Part shown: piece after piece, positions 1-9,475 of the stretch
Layout: each line of letters starts with the position of its first letter
Position numbering within the stretch: position 1 is the stretch's first letter
Assembly: GCA_008690995.1 (NCBI GenBank)
Contig: VRMN01000001.1
Location: forward strand, 4,464,001 to 4,528,000
Length of the DNA: 64,000 nt
Direction: 5' to 3'
Source of the DNA: Porphyridium purpureum
Taxonomy: Eukaryota > Rhodophyta > Bangiophyceae > Porphyridiales > Porphyridiaceae
Notes under the pieces: model-generated
Seen by the model: the letters and a program-made list of their open reading frames with translations, nothing else
Database searches by the model: none
Told to the model about the DNA's origin: nothing
Program-made: the position numbers and the translations under genes

Positions 1-978
1 CCAGGATGCCAAAGCCGCCTCACGCAGCCACATGGCCCGGGTGAGATACTTCTGCTTTCTTCGCAAGCGGCATACGCGTTCGAAGTCGGAAAGGTGTTGA
101 GGCATTTCATTCTGCACACGCGTGCGCTTGCGGCCCTCGGCTTCCGATATCGCCGCAAGGTACGGTCTCCATGTATGCTCGTACCACTCTGCGCGCTCGC
201 GCTCCGCATTCACTCGTAAGTCATGGGCCGCTCTTGCGCTGGTCTGCTCCCTGATCTGCACCTTGCAGTCACGCTCCACCTTCTGAGCGTGGTCGATTTG
301 GGTACGCAACTTTTCACTCAAAGCTGTAGCTGCGCGCAGGCACGCATCCAGGAGCTGCTGACGTCTTCCTTCAAACGACTCTTCTACGCCCGGCGCTATT
401 GCCAAGCAGTCTCTTTGAAAAGGCTGGAGGTCTGCACGGATGCTGCGTTGCGCCTCTGTCTCTGCTTCTCGCTCTCGGCCTGCGCGACGCATGAGTTCGA
501 GCTCCCATTCGCGTGTGCCAGACACGTCTGAATCCGACTCTTCGTGTTCTGGTTCATGCCTCTGCTGCATGAAGACGTTATCTACCGCAGTGCCGGTCCT
601 CTCTTTGCCGATCAAGTTAGTCCTGTCGGTCTGATCGCTGGATTCCACGCCGCGAGCTTTCGCCCACCCCACCGACCTGCCGCCGCCAATTCCATGCACG
701 TCTTTCTTGTGCTGAAAGTCGTGCTGCTGCTCGAATGCAACCCACTTGGCACGCCGCCTTTCCAGTCGGCTCTGCACCGGTAAAGACATGTCGTCTCTGC
801 TATGGTCGTCAGCGTTCAAGCGGTCCCGCACCGTGTGAACAGCATCGTTGGATGGTGACGGACTTCGTGTCCCTGTCTCCGACACGGAATCTTCGTCCGA
901 GTCATTCAGCGTGGGACGCCGCGCCTTGCGAGACGCGCGGCTCGCCAAAGATTTACCATTGAAGGTGCGTTTTCTCAT
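1..978 (-). CDS. Possible GCFC/PAXBP1-like splicing factor, cut by the left edge (326 residues seen)
   Basis: An open frame runs from an ATG at 978 off the left edge with no stop; an in-frame TGA at 994-996 fixes the 5' limit. The protein begins MRKRTF, has an acidic patch (NDSDEDSVSE) near residue 25, then EWELELMRRAG, and from about residue 200 a charged helical stretch likely to be coiled coil. GCFC proteins (PAXBP1 in animals, ILP1 in plants) have a basic N-terminus, acidic patches, a WE-x-EQ-x-RKG motif and a coiled coil before their C-terminal domain. That domain would lie outside the window, so the family call is tentative; the case for a real gene is stronger. Only 101 bp separate it from the divergent deacylase gene, implying a shared promoter. 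Confidence 0.42.
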   Translation of the reverse strand, partial: MRKRTFNGKSLASRASRKARRPTLNDSDEDSVSETGTRSPSPSNDAVHTVRDRLNADDHSRDDMSLPVQSRLERRRAKWVAFEQQHDFQHKKDVHGIGGGRSVGWAKARGVESSDQTDRTNLIGKERTGTAVDNVFMQQRHEPEHEESDSDVSGTREWELELMRRAGREREAETEAQRSIRADLQPFQRDCLAIAPGVEESFEGRRQQLLDACLRAATALSEKLRTQIDHAQKVERDCKVQIREQTSARAAHDLRVNAERERAEWYEHTWRPYLAAISEAEGRKRTRVQNEMPQHLSDFERVCRLRRKQKYLTRAMWLREAALASW

Positions 979-1079
979 CGGCAAACATGTGAATCAAGCC
1001 TTCTCATTCTGTCGCTCAAGTCTCGGGCTTTCCCTCGAAGTGGACGCGGAAAGGCAACCTGCAGGCCGGAATACAGGAA

Positions 1080-1631
1080 ATGCGCCTGGTCGTTCAGCGC
1101 GTGGCGCAGGCGAGCGTCACGTGTCATAATGTGGCGTCGGGGGCTGGCAGTGGCGGCAGTGGTGGCGGGAGAACAGAGAGTATTGCGCACGGCGTGATGT
1201 GCCTAGTCGGCATTGAGAAGGAGGACACTCAAGAAGACGCGGCTTTCTGCGCACAGCGGCTGCTGCAGCTGCGTCTCTTCCACCACAGCGAGCCACAAGC
1301 GCCATCGGTCGACACCGACGTCGGCGACAGCGATGGTGGCGGATCGCCTGTGCGATGGGTAGGCCGGATTGAGGACGTGGAAGGCGAGATACTGTTTGTG
1401 TCACAATTTACGCTGCATGCCGTGTACAAGGGCGGGAGGCCGTCTTTCCACCGAGCCATGCCACCGGCGCAGAGCGAGGCGTTCTTCTACGACTTTGTTG
1501 AGTCTGTCCGTGCAGCGTACGTGCCGCAACGCGTCAAGTGTTGTGTGTTTGGCTCATACATGAACGTGAGCCTTGTGAACAGCGGTCCCGTTACAATGAT
1601 CATTGACTCCAGGAACCCGAAAGGCGGCTAA
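1080..1631 (+). CDS. DTD1: D-aminoacyl-tRNA deacylase (DTD1 family)
   Basis: The 183-residue protein starts MRLVVQRV, the usual DTD N-terminus. It carries both active-site signatures: SQFTL near residue 109 and NSGPVT near residue 167, and it also has GGRPSFHRAM and FGSYMNV. The family removes D-amino acids (and glycine from tRNA-Ala) by RNA-based catalysis in a homodimer. It is longer than the usual 145-150 residues because of two low-complexity insertions, a Gly/Ser-rich one at about residues 20-34 and an Asp/Gly-rich one at about 77-92; both fall between conserved blocks and are probably surface loops. No organelle presequence is visible. It converges with the next gene, with stop codons 55 bp apart. 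Confidence 0.93.
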   Translation: MRLVVQRVAQASVTCHNVASGAGSGGSGGGRTESIAHGVMCLVGIEKEDTQEDAAFCAQRLLQLRLFHHSEPQAPSVDTDVGDSDGGGSPVRWVGRIEDVEGEILFVSQFTLHAVYKGGRPSFHRAMPPAQSEAFFYDFVESVRAAYVPQRVKCCVFGSYMNVSLVNSGPVTMIIDSRNPKGG

Positions 1632-1686
1632 TCCAATCTTGACCGTTATCTTCATAAAAGCAGACGTGAAAACTAAGCTGATCGGT

Positions 1687-2373
1687 CTAGTACTCGCGCG
1701 TCACAACATGGTCAGTGGCCATGGACGGAAACTTTGTGCTGTACTCTGGCAGCTGGAGCGTCTGACGCAATTGGATGATTTTGATCCCGAGCTCATGCGC
1801 AACCTTCTTGCGCACGCGGTCGCTCCCGATACTATCAATAAACTTGGGATAATCCTCCAATGCAGACGTGGCGTCGGCTAGCAGCTGCTCTTTCGGCGGC
1901 CGCGCTTCGCCAAGCCAGCCCGTCGAGTACAAGTTCATCCGCATGGTCCAACGCACAAACTCGGCGTAGTGCGCCGTGATGACCGACGCGTGGCGCGCGG
2001 CGTATGTTTCGGCCATGACCTCCGTCTGCTCGCTTGATGCATCGTCATTGGCAAGCACGAACCGAAACGACTCGAGGATCTTGTCCAAGCCTTCCACGTC
2101 CTCGTCCTCCACCGTTGTCCAATCCGCTTTGTACAGCGTCTCCAGCTGCTCCCTGGCACGCGCACATAAATCTTGTACTCGCGGTGAGCCCGCGCCGGCG
2201 CCCGCCGAGCTCGCGAACCCCGCGCGGTGTGCCACATTCGAACCCACAAGCAACGCGGCGCCGCGCGCTGCGGTCGCCTCGCACGGCTGCCGGTCAAAAG
2301 AGCTTCGCATCATGGACGCCAAAATGATGCGCCGCCCGCTCAGCAGGCGCGCGGTGTGCCGCAATGCTGACAT
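1687..2373 (-). CDS. Unknown protein with a mitochondrial-type presequence (228 aa)
   Basis: I chose the ATG at 2373. The frame stays open up to 2787, but that upstream part begins at a non-ATG codon and reads like untranslated sequence. The first 55 residues are rich in Arg, Ala and Ser and low in acid (MSALRHTARLLSGRRIILAS), and RAGFASS resembles a processing-peptidase site, so import into mitochondria is likely. The mature part is helical with conserved-looking stretches (FVRWTMRMNLYSTGWLG, YPKFIDSIGSDRVRKK). I do not recognise the family; a lineage-specific subunit of a mitochondrial complex would fit the size but is a guess. Confidence 0.6.
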   Translation of the reverse strand: MSALRHTARLLSGRRIILASMMRSSFDRQPCEATAARGAALLVGSNVAHRAGFASSAGAGAGSPRVQDLCARAREQLETLYKADWTTVEDEDVEGLDKILESFRFVLANDDASSEQTEVMAETYAARHASVITAHYAEFVRWTMRMNLYSTGWLGEARPPKEQLLADATSALEDYPKFIDSIGSDRVRKKVAHELGIKIIQLRQTLQLPEYSTKFPSMATDHVVTREY

Positions 2374-2895
2374 GGCGTTACTGTCCGTGTCGCTGTGCGT
2401 CGCTGTCTCTCCGTCACTCAAACAACCCTTCACTTTGCACGGAGCACACGCCTGCCCAGCTTGCCGTTTATGCGATGCGCTCTTCGAACTGTACGTGTAT
2501 GTACTGCTTGAGATGTACCTCAAGGTACAGTTAGCGCTGGGGCGGCTGAACCGTGCGGCCTGTACGTCCTGCACTTCGTTTGAGCCATTACACGGCGTGT
2601 GCGGTTGCGATCCGAGCCAGCGGCGTGTCGCGAAGGAGCGCGCGCGGAGATACGTGTCGCTAGAGGCAGTCGCTGGTAGCACCAACCGGGAGGGTGTGGG
2701 TGTACTGTGTGGCAGGATTCGGAAGAGGTGGTACACGTCGTGCCTTTGCTTATGCTGAGCTATGCTTGGCGTTCTTGTGCCCTCCACGTGCGCTGGTGAA
2801 AACCCCCTTGGCTGAGGCCTGTGCGCGACTCATGATTTTGCGTCATTTTATTTGCAGATTGTTGGCGAGACGCAGGAGTGTACCTATCGAGCAGT
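2374..2895. other. Intergenic region between the presequence gene and the retrotransposon
   Basis: This holds the probable 5' flank of the minus-strand presequence gene. No other convincing gene is seen; the frames here are short or shadows. Confidence 0.5.
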
Positions 2896-2900
2896 GTTTT

Positions 2901-3697
2901 CGTGGAATTTTAGGGTTCCGCCCCGAGAGACGCCGTAGGGTTTTGAGTACAAAACCCTAGAAAGTTCTATGATGAAAGATTGTTCGAGAAGCGTGATGAT
3001 CTCGGACCTGCGAAATGTTTGTCATTGTCGTTTTGTGTGGCCTTGTGCAAAGGTCAAAGGCCGGCCGAAGCTTCTGGATTCGTTCTTGACGCGCCCTCCC
3101 GGCCATTTTCCGGATACGTGGCCGGCTGTGGTTGCGAGTTGTGGAACGAATCAAAACCTGTGGTGGAAATTCGTCCTGTTGGAGAAATTTGTTCTCCCGT
3201 CCTTGCTGGAAAGAGCAAGGACGAAGGGTATAAAAGGACGAAGGGGCAAGCTGGTTCCCAGGAATTTCCAGGTCAAGGTAGAAGAAGAGGTAAGGGCAAA
3301 CAGAATAAAAAGAGAATTGGTTAGTTGGATTGAGGCAGTCGTTGGAAGACTTGGGTTGGATTTGCGGGAGAGGCACGCTAGCGTGTTGTGCGAGCGGATA
3401 TCGGTCTGGAGTGTTTTTAAAAAGGCAGCTGGGGTTTAAAAGTACCTTCCATCACCCTTCACTTGTCAAGACCGGTCCACTCCCTCTCGTAGTCCCCTAT
3501 AAGTTGAATTTTCTGTCCTCTCTTCCTTTCTAGCCACTTTTCTCTGATTGTCCTGCTTGTCCTTCCGTTCGTTTCGGTGTGTCGGTTCGTCATCGGTTTG
3601 TCAGTTTCCGGGGTGTGGTGGTTTCCAGTTCCTGTTATCGGTGAAGCGGTCCGGTTTTGTTGATTCGGTTACAAAGCGGAGAGGGAGAAATTCCAAG
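2901..3697 (+). repeat. 5' LTR (797 bp)
   Basis: It matches 7865-8661 almost base for base. Within it the outer part starts TGGAATTT and ends AAATTCCA, a perfect terminal inverted repeat, flanked by two shared bases on each side. A TATAAAA box lies at 3229-3235, and a palindrome with arms TAGGGTTTTG and CAAAACCCTA lies at 2936-2959. The 139-156 codon frames found in both LTRs are chance frames. Confidence 0.95.
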
Positions 3698-3726
3698 TGG
3701 TATCATCGCCCGGTTGTTTGGAGAGA

Positions 3727-4674
3727 ATGGAAAGCCATGAAATGGAAATGAATGTCCCGCAGGAGAATGCGGCATGGATTGAGGCAGCTAATCAGCTGCA
3801 TGCGCGCATTGCGGGACAGGAGATGATGATGGCACAAGTGCAGGAAGCGAATCGTAACCTCCATGAAATGATGCAAGTTTTGTTGCGCCAGCAGACCGTG
3901 GCGTCTGGGTCTGGTGACAACGATCGTGCCATGGCCGCGTTAATTGGGCGCAGTTTGAGAAAGTTTGATGGTCAGCGTGACAAGCTCGTTGTCAATGAAT
4001 GGCTGATGCGAATGAAGAGCGACCTGGATATCTGCATGCCCGCAGGTGCTTTGGACTCGCAGAAAGTGATTGTTGCAAGTCGCTTTTTCGAGAGGGACGC
4101 AGCGCTGCTTTGGGCAGCTCGTCCGGAGGAGCAGAGAAAGGGCCTTGCAGAGGCCGGATGGGATGCGTTCGCAAACTTCGTGCGCACAGCGTTTGAGCCG
4201 CCGCAGGCGCATTTGACAGCGCGCACCAATCTGTATCAGTTGAAGCAAGGGAAAATGACGGTCGCAGAATTTGAGCAGAATCTCAGGATGACAGCGTTGT
4301 CAGTTGAAGATGTGACAGATGCAGAACTGAACACCATCTTCACGCTGGGCTTGAAGGAGAAACTGCGTATTGAGGTGGCCCGTCAGGACACAAGGACCTT
4401 GGAAGAATCACTGAAAGTTGCGTTGGCAGCTGAGCAGGTTGCAAAGTTCGGAGGAGATATGAGTCAAGTGATCAAGAACTCGTCATCGACTCATAGCAGG
4501 GCGTTCTCGTCGCATTCTGGTAGCGCACCAATGGATTTGGGAGCCATGGACAAGCGGAAGTCTGGCAAGACCAAAGTGAAGTGTTACCATTGTGGAGAAC
4601 GTGGACACATTAAGCCCAAATGCCCTAAATTGAAGGAGCGCTTGGCAGGTGGTCCGCCAGAGCCGGAAAACTAA
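3727..4674 (+). CDS. gag: Retrotransposon Gag protein with CCHC zinc knuckle
   Basis: The 315-residue frame begins at the ATG at 3727. The middle section has the character of the Ty3-type retrotransposon gag domain: LRKFDGQRDKLVVNEWLMRM, then WDAFANFVRTAFEP and YQLKQGKMTVAEFEQNLRM. Near the C-terminus a single zinc knuckle reads CYHCGERGHIKPKC, the nucleic-acid-binding CX2CX4HX4C signature. Gag forms the particle that packages element RNA. The gag type is unusual for an element whose pol is Copia-like. Pol follows after a short gap in another frame. Confidence 0.88.
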   Translation: MESHEMEMNVPQENAAWIEAANQLHARIAGQEMMMAQVQEANRNLHEMMQVLLRQQTVASGSGDNDRAMAALIGRSLRKFDGQRDKLVVNEWLMRMKSDLDICMPAGALDSQKVIVASRFFERDAALLWAARPEEQRKGLAEAGWDAFANFVRTAFEPPQAHLTARTNLYQLKQGKMTVAEFEQNLRMTALSVEDVTDAELNTIFTLGLKEKLRIEVARQDTRTLEESLKVALAAEQVAKFGGDMSQVIKNSSSTHSRAFSSHSGSAPMDLGAMDKRKSGKTKVKCYHCGERGHIKPKCPKLKERLAGGPPEPEN

Positions 4675-4712
4675 GACCTCGAGAGCCAAGACAGGAGGAG
4701 ATCTCGAGGGGA

Positions 4713-7700
4713 ATGGAGCCTCCTGTAATGGGTGTTGTGGAAGGTGTTGCGCACGAGGGTGCGAGGTCAAGGCTCTTCTACAAACATGGGAAAGTGAGTG
4801 GTTCAAAAATCGACTTCTTGATTGACAGTGGAGCGTCGCATAATTTCCTGGGGTCCCGATTCTTGGACGCAAGCGTAAAGTCCAGTTGCGATGAATGCAT
4901 GGTCGAGCTTGCGGGAGGACAGAGAATGAAGGTGCACGGCCCCATTGTGCTTGCGGTGGACCTCGGTTTCTGGATAGGGAACGTCGAGTTTTATATCGGT
5001 CCCATTCGTATGGATGCCATCTTAGGGTGGAAATGGCTCAAGATGGTGAATCCTAAGATTGATTGGCAGAAGGGACTGATGGAAACGAGGCCCGAGGGGA
5101 AGGAAATATGCACGTTGGAAAATGTTGAAGAAGTGGTTCCCGAGCTTGACGGGAAAAATCAGAGCGTGGCTGCTTCGGAACACGAGTTGACTCACATGCC
5201 TATGCAAAGAGACTGTGAGACGTGTGTCGTGGCGAAGATAAAGCGACGCCCGGCCCGAAGGCTGGAGAAAGATGTCAGTGCATTGTCATTCAATGATGAA
5301 GTCGGAATTGACTTGGTGGAGCCTGGGCGAAATGTGAAGTCGGTAGATGGTTCAAAGTTTATTTTGACGCATATCGACAGAGCCACAGGATGGGTGACAT
5401 TGGCGGGGCTACGTGCGAAAACCCACACGGCGGTTGCGGACGCTTGGAAAAGTGTGCAAGCCGGGAGAGGATGGCCGAAGGTTTTGCGAACGGATGATGG
5501 GAATGAGTTCAAGGGAGATGTGGGGAGACTGGTGCGTGAACACCTCATAAAGCACGAGGTGGGGATTCCGTACAGGCCAAACAGTCATGCTGAACAGGAG
5601 CGGTTTCACCACACGCTGAATCAGGGAATCCGTGCGAATCTTGTGCAGGCCGGACTCGGGAAGCGTTGGTTCATGCACGCCGCGCAGCATTTTGCGTTCA
5701 TGACGAATAGACTTCACGTGGGCAGGAAGTCTGGAAAGACGCCGTTTGAATTACGACGTGGTGAAAAATGGTCGCCGAGAAATCTTAGTTTGCCATTCGG
5801 GTGCAAGGTGGTCTACAAAGATGATCAGCCTGACAATAAGTATGCACCGCGAGGAAAAGTTGGCATTCTCGTCGGCGTTGGAGAGCATCCGATGGCAATT
5901 TTGGTGCTTCCTCGGGATGACTGGACGAGTGAGACCCCAAAAGTAATTCGCACTCAGGATTTTAAGGCATTTACCCATGAGTTCCCTTTAAAGGGAATTG
6001 AACGAGAGATGGTGAGCCTGAGCCAGCAGGAAGAGTTGCCAGAAGTGGACGAACCATCCGCGGTTGAAGCGGTGCAGGACTTGGATCGTCGTATCGATGC
6101 TCTCAGAGCTCGAGAAGCGGAGCTTGAGAAAGAGATCGAGGCATTGAAAGTGAGAGTGGTTGACGAGGAACGGGCAGCAGGCACGGGTGGTCCAGTGACG
6201 ATCCCACAGTTGAACTTAACGACTTTGCTGAAAACTGGAGCGGCGTTAGCGTCTGAGCAAGGACGAGCCGCGATGGAAAAAGAAGTCAAATCCATGCTGA
6301 GATTTGGGGTATGGGATGAGAATCCCTTGACGCTGGAGGAGGCCCGGAGGCAACCTGGTGCTCGTTTCGTACGCACACATTTCATTTTCGGTCTGAAATT
6401 TGCTGAGATGCCGGAAGAATTTCGCAAGGTGAAGTGCCGCTTGGTGGCCGGGGGAAACAGGATATGGGGGTCCGATGGAGCTGCGACGAATGACATTTTT
6501 GATTATGAGACGCCTGCTGGTTTGTCAGCTATCCGAATGATAATAGCTGTGGCTGCAATTCTGGGCCTTCAGATTGTTAGCTTCGACATCAGCTCGGCAT
6601 ACCTCCATGCGGACCTGTCTGGGCCACCTACGTTTGCATATTTACCGCGTGAAATTTGTGATTCAAAAGACACAGTAGTCAGGCTGAGAAAGGCGCTGTA
6701 TGGCTTGCCCAGGAGCGGCTCGGATTTCTCACAAGATGCTCGGAGGAGATTGCAAAAGTTCCAGTGGAAGCTCGTGCATGGTGAAAAGAATGTGTACGTC
6801 CGGAGAAATGCTGCAAGTTCGTCAGTTGCGTTGTTGGCTCTGTACGTGGATGATGGTCTATTAGCCTGTCGAGAGGAGGAACGCCCAGGAATCATCGAAG
6901 AATTGAAACAAGAGTTTCTCATAGAAAAAGCACCAGAACTATTGACGGAAGGAGGATCCTTGAGATTCCTGGGGACGAGCATTTCCCTCAAAAATGGGAG
7001 CGTGAGTTTGGCGAATCAAGAGTATCAAGATGTGGTCATTCGGGAATTTGAGCAGGATATTAGACGCGTATTGCGTGCCGTGAAGTCACCATCTGAGAAG
7101 CTAGATGGCGAGGAAGTTCTGAATTATCAAGTCATCTGGAAGACTTTGAAAGTAAGAGAACACGTCGGGAGGCTGATGTGGCTCGCCAGAACGGTTCGAC
7201 CTGATATTGCGTATGCAGTCGGTATGATTGCCCGGTACGTTGACAAGTGGAATGTGGCAGCAGAAAGGCTGCTCGTACGAGTCGTGCAGTATTTGAAAAC
7301 ACCTCGGGAAGCATTGGAGTATCACGTGTTGGGGAATCTCAAGGAAGGCATCAGAGGGGTGAACATTCTTGGATACACGGATGCTGACTTTGCTGGTTGT
7401 CCAGAGAGTCGTGTGTCGACTTCTGGAAGAGCAACGTACTTAGTTGCTGGAGATTACAAGTACCTAGTGGATTGGTCTTCAAGAAAGCAGCGTTTCGTGA
7501 GCTCGTCGACTTCAGAGTCGGAGCTGGTCGCCCTAGAGGAAACTGTGCAACTCTCGTTGTTTCCTGCATTGTCTTTCTTGCGAAGTATACGTGACGGAGA
7601 GTTCTCGGTGATTTTGATGTGTGACAATCAAGCTGTGATGCGAGCAATAGAGATGGGGTACTCGCCAAAGTTGCATCATATGGCGATAACCCGAGCAACA

Positions 7701-7877
7701 GATTTGGCCTGGTTGCATCAGGTGTGCGAAAAGCAGAAACTTGTGAAACTGGCATTTGTGAAGACGGACGAAAATGTGGCGGACTTAATGACCAAGGCCT
7801 TATTTCCGGAGGGCCACATTAAGTGCTGGGAGAAGTTACGCGTCCCTCAGACCGGAAGGAGGAGCGTGGAATTTTAG
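4713..7877 (+). CDS. pol: Retrotransposon Pol polyprotein (protease, integrase, reverse transcriptase, RNase H)
   Basis: The 1,054-residue frame encodes an aspartic protease (LIDSGASHNFLG, then ILGWKWL), a compact integrase zinc motif (HELTHMPMQRDCETC), an integrase core with RTDDGNEF and later PNSHAEQERFHHTLN, a Copia-type reverse transcriptase (FDISSAYLHADL and LYVDDGLLA) and RNase H (GYTDADFAGC, SSSTSESELVAL). This order is diagnostic of Copia. The protease is closer in style to Ty3/chromovirus proteases, so the element looks mosaic. A charged coiled-coil-like linker (near residues 450-490) separates integrase from reverse transcriptase. The stop codon lies a few bases inside the 3' LTR. 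Confidence 0.95.
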   Translation: MEPPVMGVVEGVAHEGARSRLFYKHGKVSGSKIDFLIDSGASHNFLGSRFLDASVKSSCDECMVELAGGQRMKVHGPIVLAVDLGFWIGNVEFYIGPIRMDAILGWKWLKMVNPKIDWQKGLMETRPEGKEICTLENVEEVVPELDGKNQSVAASEHELTHMPMQRDCETCVVAKIKRRPARRLEKDVSALSFNDEVGIDLVEPGRNVKSVDGSKFILTHIDRATGWVTLAGLRAKTHTAVADAWKSVQAGRGWPKVLRTDDGNEFKGDVGRLVREHLIKHEVGIPYRPNSHAEQERFHHTLNQGIRANLVQAGLGKRWFMHAAQHFAFMTNRLHVGRKSGKTPFELRRGEKWSPRNLSLPFGCKVVYKDDQPDNKYAPRGKVGILVGVGEHPMAILVLPRDDWTSETPKVIRTQDFKAFTHEFPLKGIEREMVSLSQQEELPEVDEPSAVEAVQDLDRRIDALRAREAELEKEIEALKVRVVDEERAAGTGGPVTIPQLNLTTLLKTGAALASEQGRAAMEKEVKSMLRFGVWDENPLTLEEARRQPGARFVRTHFIFGLKFAEMPEEFRKVKCRLVAGGNRIWGSDGAATNDIFDYETPAGLSAIRMIIAVAAILGLQIVSFDISSAYLHADLSGPPTFAYLPREICDSKDTVVRLRKALYGLPRSGSDFSQDARRRLQKFQWKLVHGEKNVYVRRNAASSSVALLALYVDDGLLACREEERPGIIEELKQEFLIEKAPELLTEGGSLRFLGTSISLKNGSVSLANQEYQDVVIREFEQDIRRVLRAVKSPSEKLDGEEVLNYQVIWKTLKVREHVGRLMWLARTVRPDIAYAVGMIARYVDKWNVAAERLLVRVVQYLKTPREALEYHVLGNLKEGIRGVNILGYTDADFAGCPESRVSTSGRATYLVAGDYKYLVDWSSRKQRFVSSSTSESELVALEETVQLSLFPALSFLRSIRDGEFSVILMCDNQAVMRAIEMGYSPKLHHMAITRATDLAWLHQVCEKQKLVKLAFVKTDENVADLMTKALFPEGHIKCWEKLRVPQTGRRSVEF

Positions 7878-8661
7878 GGTTCCGCCCCGAGAGACGCCGT
7901 AGGGTTTTGAGTACAAAACCCTAGAAAGTTCTATGATGAAAGATTGTTCGAGAAGCGTGATGATCTCGGACCTGCGAAATGTTTGTCATTGTCGTTTTGT
8001 GTGGCCTTGTGCAAAGGTCAAAGGCCGGCCGAAGCTTCTGGATTCGTTCTTGACGCGCCCTCCCGGCCATTTTCCGGATACGTGGCCGGCTGTGGTTGCG
8101 AGTTGTGGAACGAATCAAAACCTGTGGTGGAAATTCGTCCTGTTGGAGAAATTTGTTCTCCCGTCCTTGCTGGAAAGAGCAAGGACGAAGGGTATAAAAG
8201 GACGAAGGGGCAAGCTGGTTCCCAGGAATTTCCAGGTCAAGGTAGAAGAAGAGGTAAGGGCAAATAGAATAAAAAGAGAATTGGTTAGTTGGATTGAGGC
8301 AGTCGTTGGAAGACTTGGGTTGGATTTGCGGGAGAGGCACGCTAGCGTGTTGTGCGAGCGGATATCGGTCTGGAGTGTTTTTAAAAAGGCAGCTGGGGTT
8401 TAAACGTACCTTCCATCACCCTTCACTTGTCAAGACCGGTCCACTCCCTCTCGTAGTCCCCTATAAGTTGAATTTTCTGTCCTCTCTTCCTTTCTAGCCA
8501 CTTTTCTCTGATTGTCCTGCTTGTCCTTCCGTTCGTTTCGGTGTGTCGGTTCGTCATCGGTTTGTCAGTTTCCGGGGTGTGGTGGTTTCCAGTTCCTGTT
8601 ATCGGTGAAGCGGTCCGGTTTTGTTGATTCGGTTACAAAGCGGAGAGGGAGAAATTCCAAG
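7865..8661 (+). repeat. 3' LTR (797 bp)
   Basis: Same length as the 5' LTR and differing at about two positions, which implies recent insertion. The purine-rich tract GGAAGGAGGAG ends directly before it, and the right-hand GTTTT target copy follows it. Its TATA box points toward the cryptochrome gene. Confidence 0.95.
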
Positions 8662-9475
8662 GTTTTCTTATAATTTTATATGTGAGAGTGTGTGCGTAGT
8701 AGACGGTTGTGCGTTGATGCGCTGCGTGGCGTGATTTCAAGGGGGGACTTTCGAGTGAGCTCCGCGGTTTGATTTCTTTAATGAGGGGGTGGGGCAGGGG
8801 ACCCAGGGCTCGGTTGTATGGAAAGGCCGCATTTTGGGGTTGCATGAATGACACGGCCAAGGTATGTGTGAAACGTGGGCGTTCTGCCAGAGGGATGGAA
8901 CGAGGTAGTAAAATGCGCGCGTTTGGGAGGAGCAAGCGCAAGCTGTCGTTTCATCGCGCCTATTCGTCATGTACGCCTCGTTTCCCCCGCCTCCACAGCC
9001 GTGCGCACAGGCGCCGCTTGCACGCGTGAACAGGTGACCCCCGTTTGACGCCGTTCACATAAAAGAACGGCACAACCAGGTGGCTGCCCTTTGCCATGAC
9101 GGTTCCGCGTACGCCGCAAACAAGCCGCACGCAGCGATACAGAGACAGAGAGGTAGCGAGGGCACGAAGAGCAGAGGGTGACTAGCGCGCGGGGGGGAGA
9201 GACGAGGGGGAGAGACGAGGGGGACAGCGCTTGGGCGTGTGCGGAACGGCGGCAGAGCGGGACGGGGAGAACGCGAGATTGGTCGACGCGCGCGGGAGAT
9301 AGCTGGTCGTGCAAAGAGGGGAAGCGGTCGGAGCGTTGCGGCAAAGGATTTCCGGCGCATCGGAGGATTTGGCGAGGACGTGCGACGCGGAGGGAAACGC
9401 GCGAGGTCGCTTTGCAGAAGCGGTGGAGCGGCGTGTGCGTGCCTGCGCGGACGCGTAAAGCCTTCCCGGCCCATC
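8662..9475. other. 5' flank of the cryptochrome/photolyase gene
   Basis: No gene is seen. Near 9188-9225 there is a short G-rich tandem repeat of a GGGGGAGAGACGA-like unit. A frame in phase with the cryptochrome extends upstream to 9239 but starts at GTG and is Arg/Gly-rich, so I treat it as leader. Confidence 0.5.

Larger units (their letters stand above)
2896..8666 (+). mobile_element. LTR retrotransposon, Copia-type pol with Ty3-like gag/protease, young and whole-looking
   Basis: The element spans 2901-8661 (5,761 bp) between two GTTTT copies at 2896-2900 and 8662-8666, read as the 5-bp target duplication. It has two 797-bp LTRs, a primer-binding site (TGGTATCATCGCCC) directly after the 5' LTR, a gag frame, a pol frame and a purine-rich tract (GGAAGGAGGAG) just before the 3' LTR. 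The pol order is protease, integrase, reverse transcriptase, RNase H, which defines Copia (Pseudoviridae). Both long frames are open throughout, so it looks whole. The LTRs differ at about two positions, so insertion was recent. It lies 815 bp upstream of the cryptochrome start, in the same orientation. Confidence 0.93.

Noticed and set aside
1976-2758. 260-codon plus-strand frame
   Set aside because: Antisense to the presequence gene and starting inside it; no family likeness.
2957-3439. 139- and 156-codon frames in both LTRs
   Set aside because: They repeat because the LTRs repeat; no known protein type.
9239-9475. N-terminal extension of the cryptochrome frame
   Set aside because: Begins at GTG and is Arg/Gly-rich; the ATG at 9476 is a better start.
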